DNA of 64,000 bases from Alteromonas sp. BMJM2 (GCF_027257845.1 NZ_JAPVOT010000015.1:48384-112383); one strand, 5' to 3'; positions 54,950 through 63,873 are shown, counted from the first letter of the stretch. Numbers and translations are program-made. The notes: generated from the sequence alone by a model not told the origin.

Positions 54950-55136
54950 TTAAAAACCTCGTGTCGTTTCTGTTAGTTTTACAATGGCACCGCACAATTG
55001 AATGGGCGATTGCCATATGTGCGATGCTGGTAGAGTAAATAATAGTGTTATACTTCAGAAAAAGGCCTGCCATCTACAGCACTCATAAAGCTCTCATAAA
55101 ACGCTCTAGCATGCTCTCAGGCGAGTTAGGATTTCA

Positions 55137-56621
55137 CTATTTCAACGAAAATATCTGTAGAAATAGACTGCGCTTGTCGCCAGAGCCTTCGGCTTTTTTA
55201 AGATAATAGTAAGCCTTGCTATCTTTAAAAAAGACCACGGCCTTATCGAAGTGTGGTCCTTCACTGTGTTCGTAAATCGTAGTGAAGTTTTCTGCCTTGC
55301 CTTTAGCTTTTGCAATTACAACCCGCCCATTTTTCAAGCCGGTAAGATAGACATCATCGCCATTGCTAAAGAGTTGCCCGCCAAACGGTATCCGAACTGT
55401 AGTGAAATCTTTCTGGCCAGCCTTACGAAATGTGTGAAGGTTGATCTGTTCATTAAACTCAAGGTCTTCTACTTTACTTACAAAGTGCTCATCGCCGCTG
55501 TTTGTTACCGTGAAGTCAAATCCATGAACAATGGACACTTGGTTCTTTTTCTGTGTTTTAGCCCAGTCTCCAGGCTCTTCAATTTGGATTTGCTCAGAAA
55601 TAGCGAGAGGAATTTCAATTGGTGCATCTTGCGCGTTCTTCCAGTTCAAGACGCCTTGTGGATCGTCAGAATAAGCGTAGTAAATACCGTTTTGGTAAAG
55701 ATATTTATCTGAGGTATTTTTAGAACGTCGCTGAAAGGCTATGCGAAACTTACCGCCTGTATATTTGAAGTCGCCGTACAAGCCCCAGTTGTATTCACTA
55801 CCATGCTCTGACGCTAGAACCCGATTGAAGTCATTATAGCCCTGCCACTTTTTGCCATCGTAGCGGGCAAAAAGCATTTTTCCATTCGCTGAAAAGCCAT
55901 AGCGCATTTTCATAAATAAGTCGCCATTATCCCCAGTGAAGAATGCAGGGTAGGTAAGCAGCTTTGTTGTATCGACATCTTCAATACCAGAAAATTCTAG
56001 GTGCTTATAGTGGCCTGCAGGAGAATTAACGAATAGTGGAAGCGCAAAATCTTCGTCGGGAGCGGACGCTGCACCTTCTATAGAAAATGAGTAACGTAAG
56101 TAATCACTAGAAAATGCTTCCACTCTTCCATTGCGATGCATGTCATATAGCAAGTGTATAGTATCGTCAGCAGGGCTTATGCCCACCGCAATGGTATTGT
56201 GTGTCTCGCCTAGCCACCATTTGCCTCTGAAGCCGGTGTGCCGGTGGGGAAACTGAATGGTTTTAAGTACTCCCGTTTTCGTATTTAGGCGCGAAAGCAT
56301 AACATGCCGGTTGTCCTTACCTCCCTGATACCATGTCATAAAAACGAAGTGTTTATAAACTTTTATGCAGTCACCATGGGGAGACAACGCATCGCCAAAA
56401 ATGTAATCGTAGCCCTCCGGGTTATTTTTAGAATACGAGCCTTTTACCTGGTTACCGTTAAAAAATATGGCTTTGTCAGTCACTAATGTCTCAGTATCCA
56501 AGCTAACGGAAGCACTGGCACTAATACTGAACAGAAGTGAGTAAACAAGAGACAGGGATACAAGATTTTGTTTGATGGAGACCAATGACGCACGTAAGTC
56601 TTGCGCTGAATGTGAAAACAA
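55137..56621 (-). CDS. PL25-like ulvan lyase (BNR_4 beta-propeller), secreted
   Basis: A 494-residue exported protein, with the hydrophobic signal helix at about 20-38 inside a long N-terminus. The propeller has the PL25-type features [20 protein letters not shown], then [20 protein letters not shown] (His141) and TIHLLYDMH (His162), and YNWGLYGDFKY. The characterised PL25 enzyme PLSV_3936 uses a similar His pair. It is divergent from and clearly paralogous to the gene at 56786. Endo-type beta-elimination of ulvan is expected. An internal methionine gives no better start; the upstream one is kept because the signal helix follows it, though the first 15 residues are unusual for a signal peptide. 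Confidence 0.85.
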   Translation of the reverse strand: MFSHSAQDLRASLVSIKQNLVSLSLVYSLLFSISASASVSLDTETLVTDKAIFFNGNQVKGSYSKNNPEGYDYIFGDALSPHGDCIKVYKHFVFMTWYQGGKDNRHVMLSRLNTKTGVLKTIQFPHRHTGFRGKWWLGETHNTIAVGISPADDTIHLLYDMHRNGRVEAFSSDYLRYSFSIEGAASAPDEDFALPLFVNSPAGHYKHLEFSGIEDVDTTKLLTYPAFFTGDNGDLFMKMRYGFSANGKMLFARYDGKKWQGYNDFNRVLASEHGSEYNWGLYGDFKYTGGKFRIAFQRRSKNTSDKYLYQNGIYYAYSDDPQGVLNWKNAQDAPIEIPLAISEQIQIEEPGDWAKTQKKNQVSIVHGFDFTVTNSGDEHFVSKVEDLEFNEQINLHTFRKAGQKDFTTVRIPFGGQLFSNGDDVYLTGLKNGRVVIAKAKGKAENFTTIYEHSEGPHFDKAVVFFKDSKAYYYLKKAEGSGDKRSLFLQIFSLK

Positions 56622-56785
56622 ACTCTGCCCCTTATTTGGTATAGCTAATGTATTAACCAGTAATGCTGCGTACCAAAACGGGTACAGCTTTCAATCACCT
56701 CAAAATGATTGTATTTGGTTAATATTGAGTGAAAATGGTTTTAATTAAATGTACACTGCTTGTAAGTGTATAGCGAGAAAAACCG
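56622..56785. promoter_or_regulatory. Divergent promoter region between the two PL25-like genes
   Basis: A 164-base AT-rich gap with both promoters. No palindromic operator is obvious. Confidence 0.45.
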
Positions 56786-58372
56786 ATGAAAATAAATCTA
56801 AGCATGCGTGAAATGGTAAGCCGACTAAGTACGACACTGAAAACAGCAATTGCGCTATCAGTGCTAACAGCCTGTACAGCAAATGATAGCGTGTCGTTAA
56901 CCTCGACCATGAGCAATACAAGCGGAGTAATGCTGGAAAGCCAGACAAAAATTACTGACGGCGCACTCCATTTTGATGGCAAGAAACTCAATCACAACAC
57001 TTTTGAAAACCCTTCAAAAAGCCAAGCGTATGACTATTTTTTTGGCAGGAATATCTCAGCCCACGGTGACGCTGTTAAACCTTACAAACACTTTGTTTTT
57101 ATGACGTGGTACAAAGGGGGCAAAGAAGAGCGAAACGTTATGCTAACGCGGTTCAACACAAAGACTGGTATTGTTAAAACGATTCAATTTCCTCATAGGC
57201 ATACCGGATTTAGAGGCGATCCGCTGGTTGGTGAATCGCACAACACCATTGGTTTAGCAGTGAGCCCGTTAAACGGAACCATTCATATGGTTTACGATAT
57301 GCACGCCTATGTTGATGATGATGAAACAGGCAGATTTAAAGGAAGGTTTATCGACGATTTCTTCCGCTATTCCTTTTCTGTGGCTGGTGCAGCAGATGTG
57401 CCTGACGATGAATTTACACTGGAGCAATTTGTTAAAGATACTAGCGAGTTGAGTCAGGGCGCAGATGATTACAAACACTTGACCATGACCGGTAATTTAC
57501 AAGACAAAGAAAATTTTTCTGCGCTAACCTATCCTAAATTTTACACGAGTAAAGATGGGGAACTGCTTCACTATATGCGCTGGGGTGGCAATAACAACGG
57601 CGCTTATTACTTCAATAAATATGATGCAAAAAACCAGAAATGGACCCGCTTTACGCCGTTTAATCACAAGGATCAAAAGACTCACGGCAACGCATACAAT
57701 TGGGGACTGTATGGCCAAATGAAGTATATAAACGGTAAGTTGCGCGTAGGGTTTCAACAGCGTAGCGCAAATAATGATGACCGTTTTAAATATCAAAATG
57801 GTGTTTATTATGCCTACTCTGATCATCCTGATGGTTTAGGGAATTGGAAAAATGTAGATGGCGAAGACATGACCTGGCCTTTGGTTAACTCTGATGAAAT
57901 AAAAATATTTGAGCCTGGTGATTACATCGATCATACAGCACCTAATTCTGTACACATTGTAACGGGCTTCGACTGGACGGTTACTGAAAACGACGATATT
58001 CATTTCATAACTCATGTTCGTTCTACGGATACTAAGCGAAGTGACTACAAGGAAGTATCGATACACGCCTTTAAACCGGCCAATGCAGCAGACTTTACGA
58101 TTACAACTGACTTTACCGGGGCCGATTCTATTTACACGTCGGGTGATAGTATTTTCATAATCGGGCTCAAAAATGGTTATCCGTTTGTTGAAAAAGCAAA
58201 GGGAGGTTCTAACGATTTTGAAGTCATTTATCAGCAAACCTCAGGGGTTAAATTTGACCACGGCACCATTCATATCGAAAACGGCAAAGCGTATTACTAT
58301 TTGATGGAGAAAGGAACAGGTAACGCGCTCCCGCTGCATTTACAAGTTATCGACTTGGGTGTTACTGAGTAA
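56786..58372 (+). CDS. PL25-like ulvan lyase (BNR_4 beta-propeller), lipoprotein
   Basis: A 528-residue lipoprotein (lipobox LTAC, Cys30). It shares with its divergent neighbour the segments [40 protein letters not shown] (His152) and TIHMVYDMH (His173), and [11 protein letters not shown]. Unlike the neighbour it has a lipid anchor, so one lyase is cell-bound and the other released, a common split in polysaccharide utilisation. The C-terminal [18 protein letters not shown] segment is shared as well. It closes the polysaccharide locus; the next gene is a Sel1-repeat protein of unrelated type. Confidence 0.87.
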   Translation: MKINLSMREMVSRLSTTLKTAIALSVLTACTANDSVSLTSTMSNTSGVMLESQTKITDGALHFDGKKLNHNTFENPSKSQAYDYFFGRNISAHGDAVKPYKHFVFMTWYKGGKEERNVMLTRFNTKTGIVKTIQFPHRHTGFRGDPLVGESHNTIGLAVSPLNGTIHMVYDMHAYVDDDETGRFKGRFIDDFFRYSFSVAGAADVPDDEFTLEQFVKDTSELSQGADDYKHLTMTGNLQDKENFSALTYPKFYTSKDGELLHYMRWGGNNNGAYYFNKYDAKNQKWTRFTPFNHKDQKTHGNAYNWGLYGQMKYINGKLRVGFQQRSANNDDRFKYQNGVYYAYSDHPDGLGNWKNVDGEDMTWPLVNSDEIKIFEPGDYIDHTAPNSVHIVTGFDWTVTENDDIHFITHVRSTDTKRSDYKEVSIHAFKPANAADFTITTDFTGADSIYTSGDSIFIIGLKNGYPFVEKAKGGSNDFEVIYQQTSGVKFDHGTIHIENGKAYYYLMEKGTGNALPLHLQVIDLGVTE

Positions 58373-58452
58373 ATCAATAGCTAAATTAAATGTTTGATGG
58401 CATTACCCTGAACTGAGTAGAGCCGCGAATGTTGTAGTAACAGAGAATCTAT

Positions 58453-59916
58453 ATGTTCTACTTAAAAAAGTGTTCTACCGCATTAATAGCGGGGGTTTTG
58501 AGCTTCAATAGTTATGCTGTGAATGTGCTAATGGCTAACACAGAGTTTAAGAAAGGAAATTACACAGTTGCTCTACCTCTTTATGAGGAAGGTGCGAAGT
58601 TAGGTAGTACGCATGCGCAGTATCAACTTGGTGTGATGTACTTAAAAGGGCTTGGGGTTGAGTCTAGTGCAGTTTCCTCTATGATCTATTTATCGATGGC
58701 AGCAGAGCAGCGCTACCATAATGCGCAAAGCATAATTGAAAAATTGCGCTCGTCATTAAATGAACGGGATCTTTCGCTTCTCACTAAAGCGATAGAGGAG
58801 CAACGAACTACTCACAAAAAGTTTCAGCAACAGCGTTTACCCGAGGTTAATCTAAATACAATTAACCAAGAAGTTACTTTTGGCGATAAGAACTTGCTTG
58901 AGCAAAAAATTTACTTCGAAGAACTCAGTGAGTTTCAGAATTTCGGTGACGAGCTCCAAAGTTCTGTTAGCGGTTTTGATGATGAAGGTGGCGGGGAGTC
59001 ATTAGATGTCGCGATAGTGGTTAATAACCCGGGCTTTTTAGTCGTAGAGAACGATGTTGCAAGTGACGGTTCGGTTAGGTACGTGCGCGAAATTCAAAAA
59101 TCTGGGAACACTAGACGTTTTCTTGATGCATATAAGCTATTTCCATTGGGACAACCTGAAATAGATAACAAGTCTACAGAATTTGTACATCGCGCCTACA
59201 TGGGGGCGGCAATCGATGACCAGTTTTATTTAAACAAAAACTTGCCACGATTGTATCGAGAAACTCGCCGTGTTCTGCGAGCGGCCAAAGATAATCCAAC
59301 ACTAGAATCATTGTATCAATACGCAATGGCGATGATTATCTTCCCTTGGATGGAAAGTGAAGACAACGAAGCGGAAATTTTGCTCAAACAGCTTGCTGAA
59401 AAAGGACACCCAGGGGCCATGTACGAATACGGTTTTCAGCTGTATATGCACCAAAAGGACATACCAGAAGCAGTCAAATGGATAGTGCAGGCTAGCAAGT
59501 ATGGACTCTCAAGAGCAGAGTACCGACTGGGCAAACTTTTACTTGCAAGCCCTTGGGTTATTAACGACGAGAAAAAAGCACTTTTCTGGTTTGCTTCTGC
59601 CGCGGAGAAGGGGGATGACGCTGCAGCTTTGCATGTAGCAAAAATAAAGCTTACCGCTGATGATGAATCGTTAATTGATGTGCCTGGTGCAATACAGTAT
59701 TTAGATACTATCGCCAGCGCGCAAAATCTCAACCCCGAATACCAATACTTGCTTTCGATATCTTACAGACTTCGCAAAGAGCGAGACTTTAAGAAGTCGG
59801 TTGAGCTATTAGAGAAAGCTATCTCAATGGGAATGCGTACCAACTGGGACACTTCTGAGTGGCAGGCATTATTGGCTAAATTGCTGCAAGGCAACATCTC
59901 GGTAACTGACTTATAA
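58453..59916 (+). CDS. Secreted Sel1-repeat (tetratricopeptide-like) protein
   Basis: A 487-residue exported protein (signal peptide about 1-22). Sel1-like repeats appear in two blocks: residues about 35-90 (YTVALPLYEEGAKLGSTHAQ, YQLGVMYLKGLG) and about 315-450 (AEILLKQLAEKGHPGAMYEYG, AVKWIVQASKYGLSRAEYRLGKLL, ALFWFASAAEKGDDAAALHVA). The stretch between, about 130-300, is not repeat-like. Sel1 proteins mediate protein contacts, and a specific role cannot be assigned. It lies 80 bases after a PL25-like lyase on the same strand but is probably not part of the polysaccharide system. Confidence 0.82.
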   Translation: MFYLKKCSTALIAGVLSFNSYAVNVLMANTEFKKGNYTVALPLYEEGAKLGSTHAQYQLGVMYLKGLGVESSAVSSMIYLSMAAEQRYHNAQSIIEKLRSSLNERDLSLLTKAIEEQRTTHKKFQQQRLPEVNLNTINQEVTFGDKNLLEQKIYFEELSEFQNFGDELQSSVSGFDDEGGGESLDVAIVVNNPGFLVVENDVASDGSVRYVREIQKSGNTRRFLDAYKLFPLGQPEIDNKSTEFVHRAYMGAAIDDQFYLNKNLPRLYRETRRVLRAAKDNPTLESLYQYAMAMIIFPWMESEDNEAEILLKQLAEKGHPGAMYEYGFQLYMHQKDIPEAVKWIVQASKYGLSRAEYRLGKLLLASPWVINDEKKALFWFASAAEKGDDAAALHVAKIKLTADDESLIDVPGAIQYLDTIASAQNLNPEYQYLLSISYRLRKERDFKKSVELLEKAISMGMRTNWDTSEWQALLAKLLQGNISVTDL

Positions 59917-60413
59917 GGTCAGTACAAACGTTCCTCAAAACAGAACAAGCAGTGGTGGATGAGTTGACGGTTACTACTGGGGAAAGCATACGAGCAACAT
60001 TATGTCCAAGCGGCACATACGTAATGCGTATCGGCATGAAAAAAAGAAAAAGTATGAATAGCCTATATTCCGAACGGTGAGCAGCGTAAAAACGCGGTCA
60101 ACGCTTTTTCGAAATAATTACTCCACACCAAGTGGTGGGTGAGTTCTCTTTCGAGCGTTAATCGGACGATTTTCGGATTGGCTATAGTAGTCCGCTTGAG
60201 ACAAGGAGCAGACGTTAAGGTCTTCGTATTTTAGCTTCCGGTCTGTCTCACTGGTAGACACTGGATGATGTTTAGATAAGTGGCAGCAAACGACCTAAAG
60301 CCGACATTAGCAATAGAGCTTAAAAAGCATCCCTTTTTTGCTACGTAAGTAACATTCGTTTTCAGTGTTTAATGGGTTTAAGCTGCTGGAAAGCGGACCC
60401 TTGTCCGCGTGAT
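59917..60413. other. Gene-poor stretch between the Sel1 gene and the integron integrase
   Basis: About 500 bases with no supported gene. A near-repeated element GTGGTGGATGAGTT / GTGGTGGGTGAGTT occurs near 59953 and 60132. AGCGT...ACGCT repeats lie near 60083-60105. It may contain decayed sequence at the edge of the integron. Confidence 0.4.
60393..60408 (-). terminator. Weak hairpin after the integron integrase
   Basis: Stem GCGGAC / GTCCGC with a four-base loop lies six bases beyond the intI stop. No clear T-run follows on the minus strand, so terminator function is uncertain. Confidence 0.3.
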
Positions 60414-61376
60414 TTAATCGATATCAAATGGACTGATTACGCCTGACGAATGCTGACCAATCACATGTGTGTATATTTGCGTTGTTCTTAAATCGTTATG
60501 TCCTAGTAATTCCTGAACAGTGCGAATATCTGCTCCTGCCATCAGCAGCTGAGTATCAAAGGAGTGTCTAAATGTATGTGCGGTGACATGCTTTGCCACG
60601 CCAGAGCTTTTAACTGCTACCTTTAACTCCCGCGCTAATGCGGTGCTATGAAGATGATGCCGACAGAAATATCCGTCATAAGGATGCTCGCAACGAGTCG
60701 TTGAGGGGAATAAGTATTGCCACTTAAACTCTTTAATGGCATGTGGGTACTTTCTCGCTAAACTGGGCGGCAAACTCGTCATCCCACTTCCCTCAGCAAT
60801 ATCCTTGGTATGAATTGCATGTACTTTTTCTACTTGTGTTTGTAATGGATGAAGCAACTTGTTGGGTAACATAGTAGTTCGGTCTTTACCGCCTTTCCCC
60901 CGAAATACAAATATGTTCTTAGCATCAAAATCGATATCTTTAATACGCAGTTTAAGCAATTCTGCTTTTCGTAAACCGCTCCCATATAGCACTGAAAACA
61001 TCAGTTTATATTTGGGCTTCATGAGTCCAATAATCGATAACGCTTCTTTGTGCGAGAGTACGGTAGGAACTCGAGTAGGTGCTCTTGCCCTAATTGCATC
61101 TGGCAGGAGCGTCAATTCCCGTTCGAAGATATGTTTGTACATAAAAACAATTGCACACAGCGCTAAGTTCTGTGTGGATGATGTGACTTTTCTGTTTACT
61201 GCGAGGTGAGTCAGGAATTGTGTTACCTCTTGCTCGCCTAAGTCTTTAGGGTGACGTTTTTGATTAAATAAAATGAATCGTTTTATCCATAATAGGTAGG
61301 TTTTCTCCGTTTGTATTGAGTAGTGTTTCGTTCTCATTACATGACGAATGCTTTCTAAAAACGGTGAGTTGGCCAT
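60414..61376 (-). CDS. intI: Integron integrase
   Basis: A 320-residue tyrosine recombinase. The catalytic set is intact: Arg136 (GSGLRKAELL), His267 and Arg270 (HTFRHSF), His293 (LGHNDLRTTQ) and Tyr302 (QIYTHV). Between the second and third boxes it carries the extra segment LARKYPHAIKEFKWQYLFPS (about 206-225), the additional domain that separates integron integrases from other tyrosine recombinases and is needed for attC binding. It is encoded on the strand opposite to the cassettes, as usual. The ATG at 61376 is preceded by AAGGAAG. The reading frame is full length, so the integron may still be active. It is not one of the mobile class 1-3 integrases as far as can be seen. Confidence 0.96.
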   Translation of the reverse strand: MANSPFLESIRHVMRTKHYSIQTEKTYLLWIKRFILFNQKRHPKDLGEQEVTQFLTHLAVNRKVTSSTQNLALCAIVFMYKHIFERELTLLPDAIRARAPTRVPTVLSHKEALSIIGLMKPKYKLMFSVLYGSGLRKAELLKLRIKDIDFDAKNIFVFRGKGGKDRTTMLPNKLLHPLQTQVEKVHAIHTKDIAEGSGMTSLPPSLARKYPHAIKEFKWQYLFPSTTRCEHPYDGYFCRHHLHSTALARELKVAVKSSGVAKHVTAHTFRHSFDTQLLMAGADIRTVQELLGHNDLRTTQIYTHVIGQHSSGVISPFDID

Positions 61377-61494
61377 TTATGCTTCCTTTGTTATTAAGTG
61401 GGATGACTGAAAATATCCAGTCAATCGCATTTTACGGAGAGCCAGCCGACCTACAGAGCAGATTAGTCATGAACTACAAGACAGAAAAGACAGT

Positions 61495-61522
61495 GTTATT
61501 ACTATGCGTGCATAGTAATAAC
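61495..61522. promoter_or_regulatory. Palindrome 1 upstream of intI
   Basis: Thirteen-base perfect arms (GTTATTACTATGC / GCATAGTAATAAC) around a two-base centre, starting 119 bases upstream of the intI start. Its central 20 bases match palindrome 2 at 19 of 20 positions. Confidence 0.75.
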
Positions 61523-61591
61523 AGACCTTGAACGTACCATCATCGCTAGATATATGTTTTATATAAATAAATATAAAATAAGTATGCGGCG

Positions 61592-61611
61592 TTACTATGC
61601 ATGCATAGTAA
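61592..61611. promoter_or_regulatory. Palindrome 2 upstream of intI
   Basis: A 20-base perfect palindrome (TTACTATGCA and its complement). Its centre is 93 bases from that of palindrome 1, about nine helical turns. The pair looks like a two-site operator controlling intI and perhaps the cassette promoter. Confidence 0.75.
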
Positions 61612-61732
61612 AAACACTTAATTTCCTAGAAATAATCATTAGAAACAGGGTAAGCTATTGAAAAGAATTAACTATGAGGCGTTTGAAAAGTGGCATTAAA
61701 CCGTTATTTCAATGAAGTCTTCATAATAAGTT

Positions 61733-61739
61733 GTTAGAA
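61733..61739 (+). other. attI recombination point (GTTAGAA)
   Basis: The first GTTRRR-type core before the cassettes, identical to the core at the next cassette junction (62161-62167). Cassettes insert between the G and the first T. Confidence 0.7.
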
Positions 61740-62161
61740 GGCGTCAGCCTAAACTGCGTTTCGCTTAATACAAATAACAGTTCAACCGCCCTCACCTGCT
61801 GTTTCGAAAATCGCTCTGGCTTTTGGTGGTTTTAACTTCGCCGCTTCAACTTCATAGGTTGCGCATTAGGCGCTTTATCGCCAAGTTCTTATTTACCGCT
61901 AGTAAGCGCCAATGCGTTTGGCAGTTCAAATGGCGGCTTACTTCTGTCAAATCAAAAACATCACTGCGCTGTCGTTTTACTTGTTTGTGTTAATAATCAA
62001 TCGTATGCTGGCTTCATTAGTTTTTAATAAGGCCAAAGGAACAGGCTCTGCTTCTAACAAAGCGCTCAAGTTCACTCCCTTCGGTCGCTGGGACGCTAAC
62101 ACGCGGGCTGACTCACTTCGTTCGGATTTTAGCCCACGCGCTAGCGCCCCTTAGCTTAAAG
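61734..62161 (+). repeat. Integron cassette 1, non-coding, duplicate of cassette 2
   Basis: A 428-base cassette. It aligns without gaps to cassette 2. Both start AGGCGTCAGCCT (a short hairpin), share a long hairpin (61862-61916), and end in identical attC sites. A stretch of about 100 bases (61761-61855) is diverged. The only long open frame (61912-62154) runs into the attC and shows no protein-level conservation between copies, so the cassette is taken as non-coding. Confidence 0.8.
61862..61916 (+). ncRNA. Conserved hairpin within cassette 1 (possible structured RNA)
   Basis: CGCATT-A-GGCGCT pairs with AGCGCC-AATGCG, a twelve-pair stem with one bulge and a loop of about 30 bases. It is identical in cassette 2 at 62290-62344. 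No attC core motifs flank it, so it is not an attC. Transcription has not been shown. Confidence 0.45.
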
Positions 62162-62167
62162 TTAGAA
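62052..62167 (+). other. attC site of cassette 1
   Basis: R'' core TTCTAAC at the left and R' core GTTAGAA at the right enclose about 100 bases with internal pairing (GGGCT...AGCCC near the middle, AGCGCT/AGCG near the ends). Identical to the cassette 2 attC. Confidence 0.88.
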
Positions 62168-62589
62168 GGCGTCAGCCTAAACTGCGTTTGGCCTAGTTAA
62201 AAAAGTAAGGTAACTACCTTCGCCTGTTTTCATCAGCATCGCTTTGGCTTGTGGTAGGTTTAAATCCGCCGCATTACCTTCAAAGGTTGCGCATTAGGCG
62301 CTTTATCGCCAAGTTCTTATTTACCGCTAGTAAGCGCCAATGCGTCTGGTAGTTCAAAGGGCGGCTTGCTTCAGTCAAATCAAAAACATCACCTCGCTGT
62401 CGTTTTACTTGTTTGTGTTAATAATCAATCGTATGCTGACTTTATTAGTTTTTAAAAAGGCCAAGGGAACAGGCTCTGCTTCTAACAAAGCGCTCAAGTT
62501 CACTCCCTTCGGTCGCTGGGACGCTAACACGCGGGCTGACTCACTTCGTTCGGATTTTAGCCCACGCGCTAGCGCCCCTTAGCTTAAAG
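62162..62589 (+). repeat. Integron cassette 2, non-coding, duplicate of cassette 1
   Basis: Exactly 428 bases, as cassette 1. The short 5' hairpin, the long hairpin (62290-62344) and the attC are identical to those of cassette 1. In the diverged part AACTACC (62212-62218) faces GGTAGGT (62253-62259), matching the position of AACCGCC / GGTGGTT in cassette 1. Confidence 0.8.
62290..62344 (+). ncRNA. Conserved hairpin within cassette 2 (possible structured RNA)
   Basis: Same sequence and pairing as 61862-61916. Confidence 0.45.
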
Positions 62590-62595
62590 TTAGCT
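62480..62595 (+). other. attC site of cassette 2
   Basis: R'' core TTCTAAC, R' core GTTAGCT. The body is identical to the attC of cassette 1. Confidence 0.88.
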
Positions 62596-62611
62596 TCCCA
62601 GAGGTTTTAAA

Positions 62612-63283
62612 TTGAAACTTGTATTTTTTTTAAGTCTATGTCTTTTATTAGTCGGATGTTCAAGCACATCTGAACCAGTTTCTTTCAAAAATAGTCGAAT
62701 CGGTGTTGACTACAAGCTAAATGAAACTTTAAAACTATGCCACACCCACCTTGGCAAGACAGTATTCCAAAACACTGAAGAAATTTACCCTATTACTGAA
62801 AATGTCAATACCTTAGTCACAAAAGGCTATGTTAAAGGAATTAAAAACACTTTTAACACTCCTGTTCAAATAGACTCTAGTATTGATTGGAGCAATTATT
62901 TAAGTTACTCATCCTGGGACGCTAGTGCCAAATTGATGCCACAGGGATTAAATAAGCTTAGAGAAATTCAAGCTAAGTATGACTTAGACTTTCTCCTTGT
63001 CGCGAGAGACTACGAAAACTTTTATAAAGGCGAAGCTTGCAGTGGCGCATGGTTCAAGACTCAAATGAGCGACGTCAGGAGTTTTGTCCCTATTTATGTA
63101 GCGCTAGTATTTGACGCTAATTCTGGAAAATATGTCGGTAGTACATTTATTACAAATGACCACCATAGCTCTGTTTATCAAAATTTTAACGACGTTTCGA
63201 AACTAGAACACAGCGAAGTCTTAAAACTTATTTATTATTCTGAAGATGCAGCAACTAAAGCAGCAAGTATGTTCTTCGAATAA
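62612..63283 (+). CDS. Hypothetical lipoprotein, integron cassette 3
   Basis: A 223-residue protein with a lipoprotein signal (LLLVGC, Cys16). The start is TTG, supported by AGAGGT about six bases upstream and by the signal peptide that follows immediately. I do not recognise a family. The body is hydrophilic and contains FLLVARDYENFYKGEACSG and a C-terminal DAATKAASMFFE. It fills cassette 3 (62590-63399), on the strand away from intI, as usual for cassette genes. The AT-rich character differs from the neighbouring attC and suits recent acquisition. An envelope function is likely from the anchor only. Confidence 0.75.
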   Translation: MKLVFFLSLCLLLVGCSSTSEPVSFKNSRIGVDYKLNETLKLCHTHLGKTVFQNTEEIYPITENVNTLVTKGYVKGIKNTFNTPVQIDSSIDWSNYLSYSSWDASAKLMPQGLNKLREIQAKYDLDFLLVARDYENFYKGEACSGAWFKTQMSDVRSFVPIYVALVFDANSGKYVGSTFITNDHHSSVYQNFNDVSKLEHSEVLKLIYYSEDAATKAASMFFE

Positions 63284-63289
63284 CAAGGA

Positions 63290-63405
63290 AGCTAACAAAC
63301 GCATTAACACTCGCTACGCTCGCTAGGGACAAAAATACGTAGGCTCCCTTCGCTTCGCTCAGTATTATAGCCTACGTATTTTTGCCCGTTATGCGGGTGT
63401 TAGGT
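63290..63405 (+). other. attC site of cassette 3
   Basis: R'' AGCTAAC (63290-63296) and R' GTTAGGT (63399-63405). Between them an extended inverted repeat, AAAAATACGTAGGCT / AGCCTACGTATTTTT, forms the stem. Different in sequence from the first two attC sites. Confidence 0.88.
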
Positions 63406-63419
63406 GCCAAGGAGTTAGT

Positions 63420-63872
63420 TTGCCAACTTGGGTATATTTTTACGTTCTACTCATCGTGCTTGGAACGTTATTTAATTTATTTGAACAGAATCGACTTAAG
63501 GCAATTTACCAACCATTTGGAGAAGTTTTAAATGCTTCTTGTTGCATATTAATATTTTTGCTCGCATACAATGTGGTTGAATCGGAGAGCAAAGTAGTTG
63601 TTAGCTCTCTTTGCTTCTTATTTACTTTCGGGTGGTCTGGCTGGGCATACCAAAAATCGTTTAGCCGTAAAAATTTTATTGATGAAATACATAAGGCTGA
63701 ACTTGAAACAGAACAAGAATTAAAAGACAAACTAGGTGATGACTTTGAGCCTCAATATGATTTTGATAGAGTTCAGTTAACCGCAAATTTATTTTATGTT
63801 GGGGCAATCCTACTGGTTATTGTTATTGGTTCACCATTGCTCTATGCATATTGGTTAACAATTCAAGTATAG
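63420..63872 (+). CDS. Hypothetical membrane protein, integron cassette 4
   Basis: A 150-residue protein with four predicted membrane helices: about 3-22, 35-53, 58-76 and 123-146. A charged loop rich in Glu and Lys (AELETEQELKDKLGDDFEPQ) lies between the third and fourth. The TTG start is used because it begins just after CAAGGAG and gives the full first helix. No family recognised. It occupies cassette 4, on the cassette strand, with an attC immediately after the stop. Function unknown; small membrane proteins are common in integron cassettes. Confidence 0.72.
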   Translation: MPTWVYFYVLLIVLGTLFNLFEQNRLKAIYQPFGEVLNASCCILIFLLAYNVVESESKVVVSSLCFLFTFGWSGWAYQKSFSRKNFIDEIHKAELETEQELKDKLGDDFEPQYDFDRVQLTANLFYVGAILLVIVIGSPLLYAYWLTIQV

Positions 63873-63873
63873 G

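Larger units (their letters stand above)
61377..61733. promoter_or_regulatory. intI-attI leader region
   Basis: About 360 bases upstream of intI and up to the first cassette. It should hold the intI promoter, the attI integrase sites and possibly the cassette promoter. Two near-identical palindromes lie inside (listed separately). No clear LexA box (CTGT-N8-ACAG) was found by eye. Confidence 0.6.

Noticed and set aside
55251..55712. 153-residue plus-strand frame inside the PL25-like gene
   Set aside because: Opposite-strand shadow of a protein with clear family motifs.
59917..60413. Possible remnant gene before intI
   Set aside because: No frame with a recognisable protein; only short imperfect repeats.
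61405..61425. CTGAAAATATCCAG as a LexA box for intI
   Set aside because: Spacing is wrong for CTGT-N8-ACAG.
61912..62154. 80-residue open frame in cassette 1 (and its copy at 62340-62582)
   Set aside because: It reads through the attC site, and differences between the copies are mostly amino-acid changing. Treated as non-coding.
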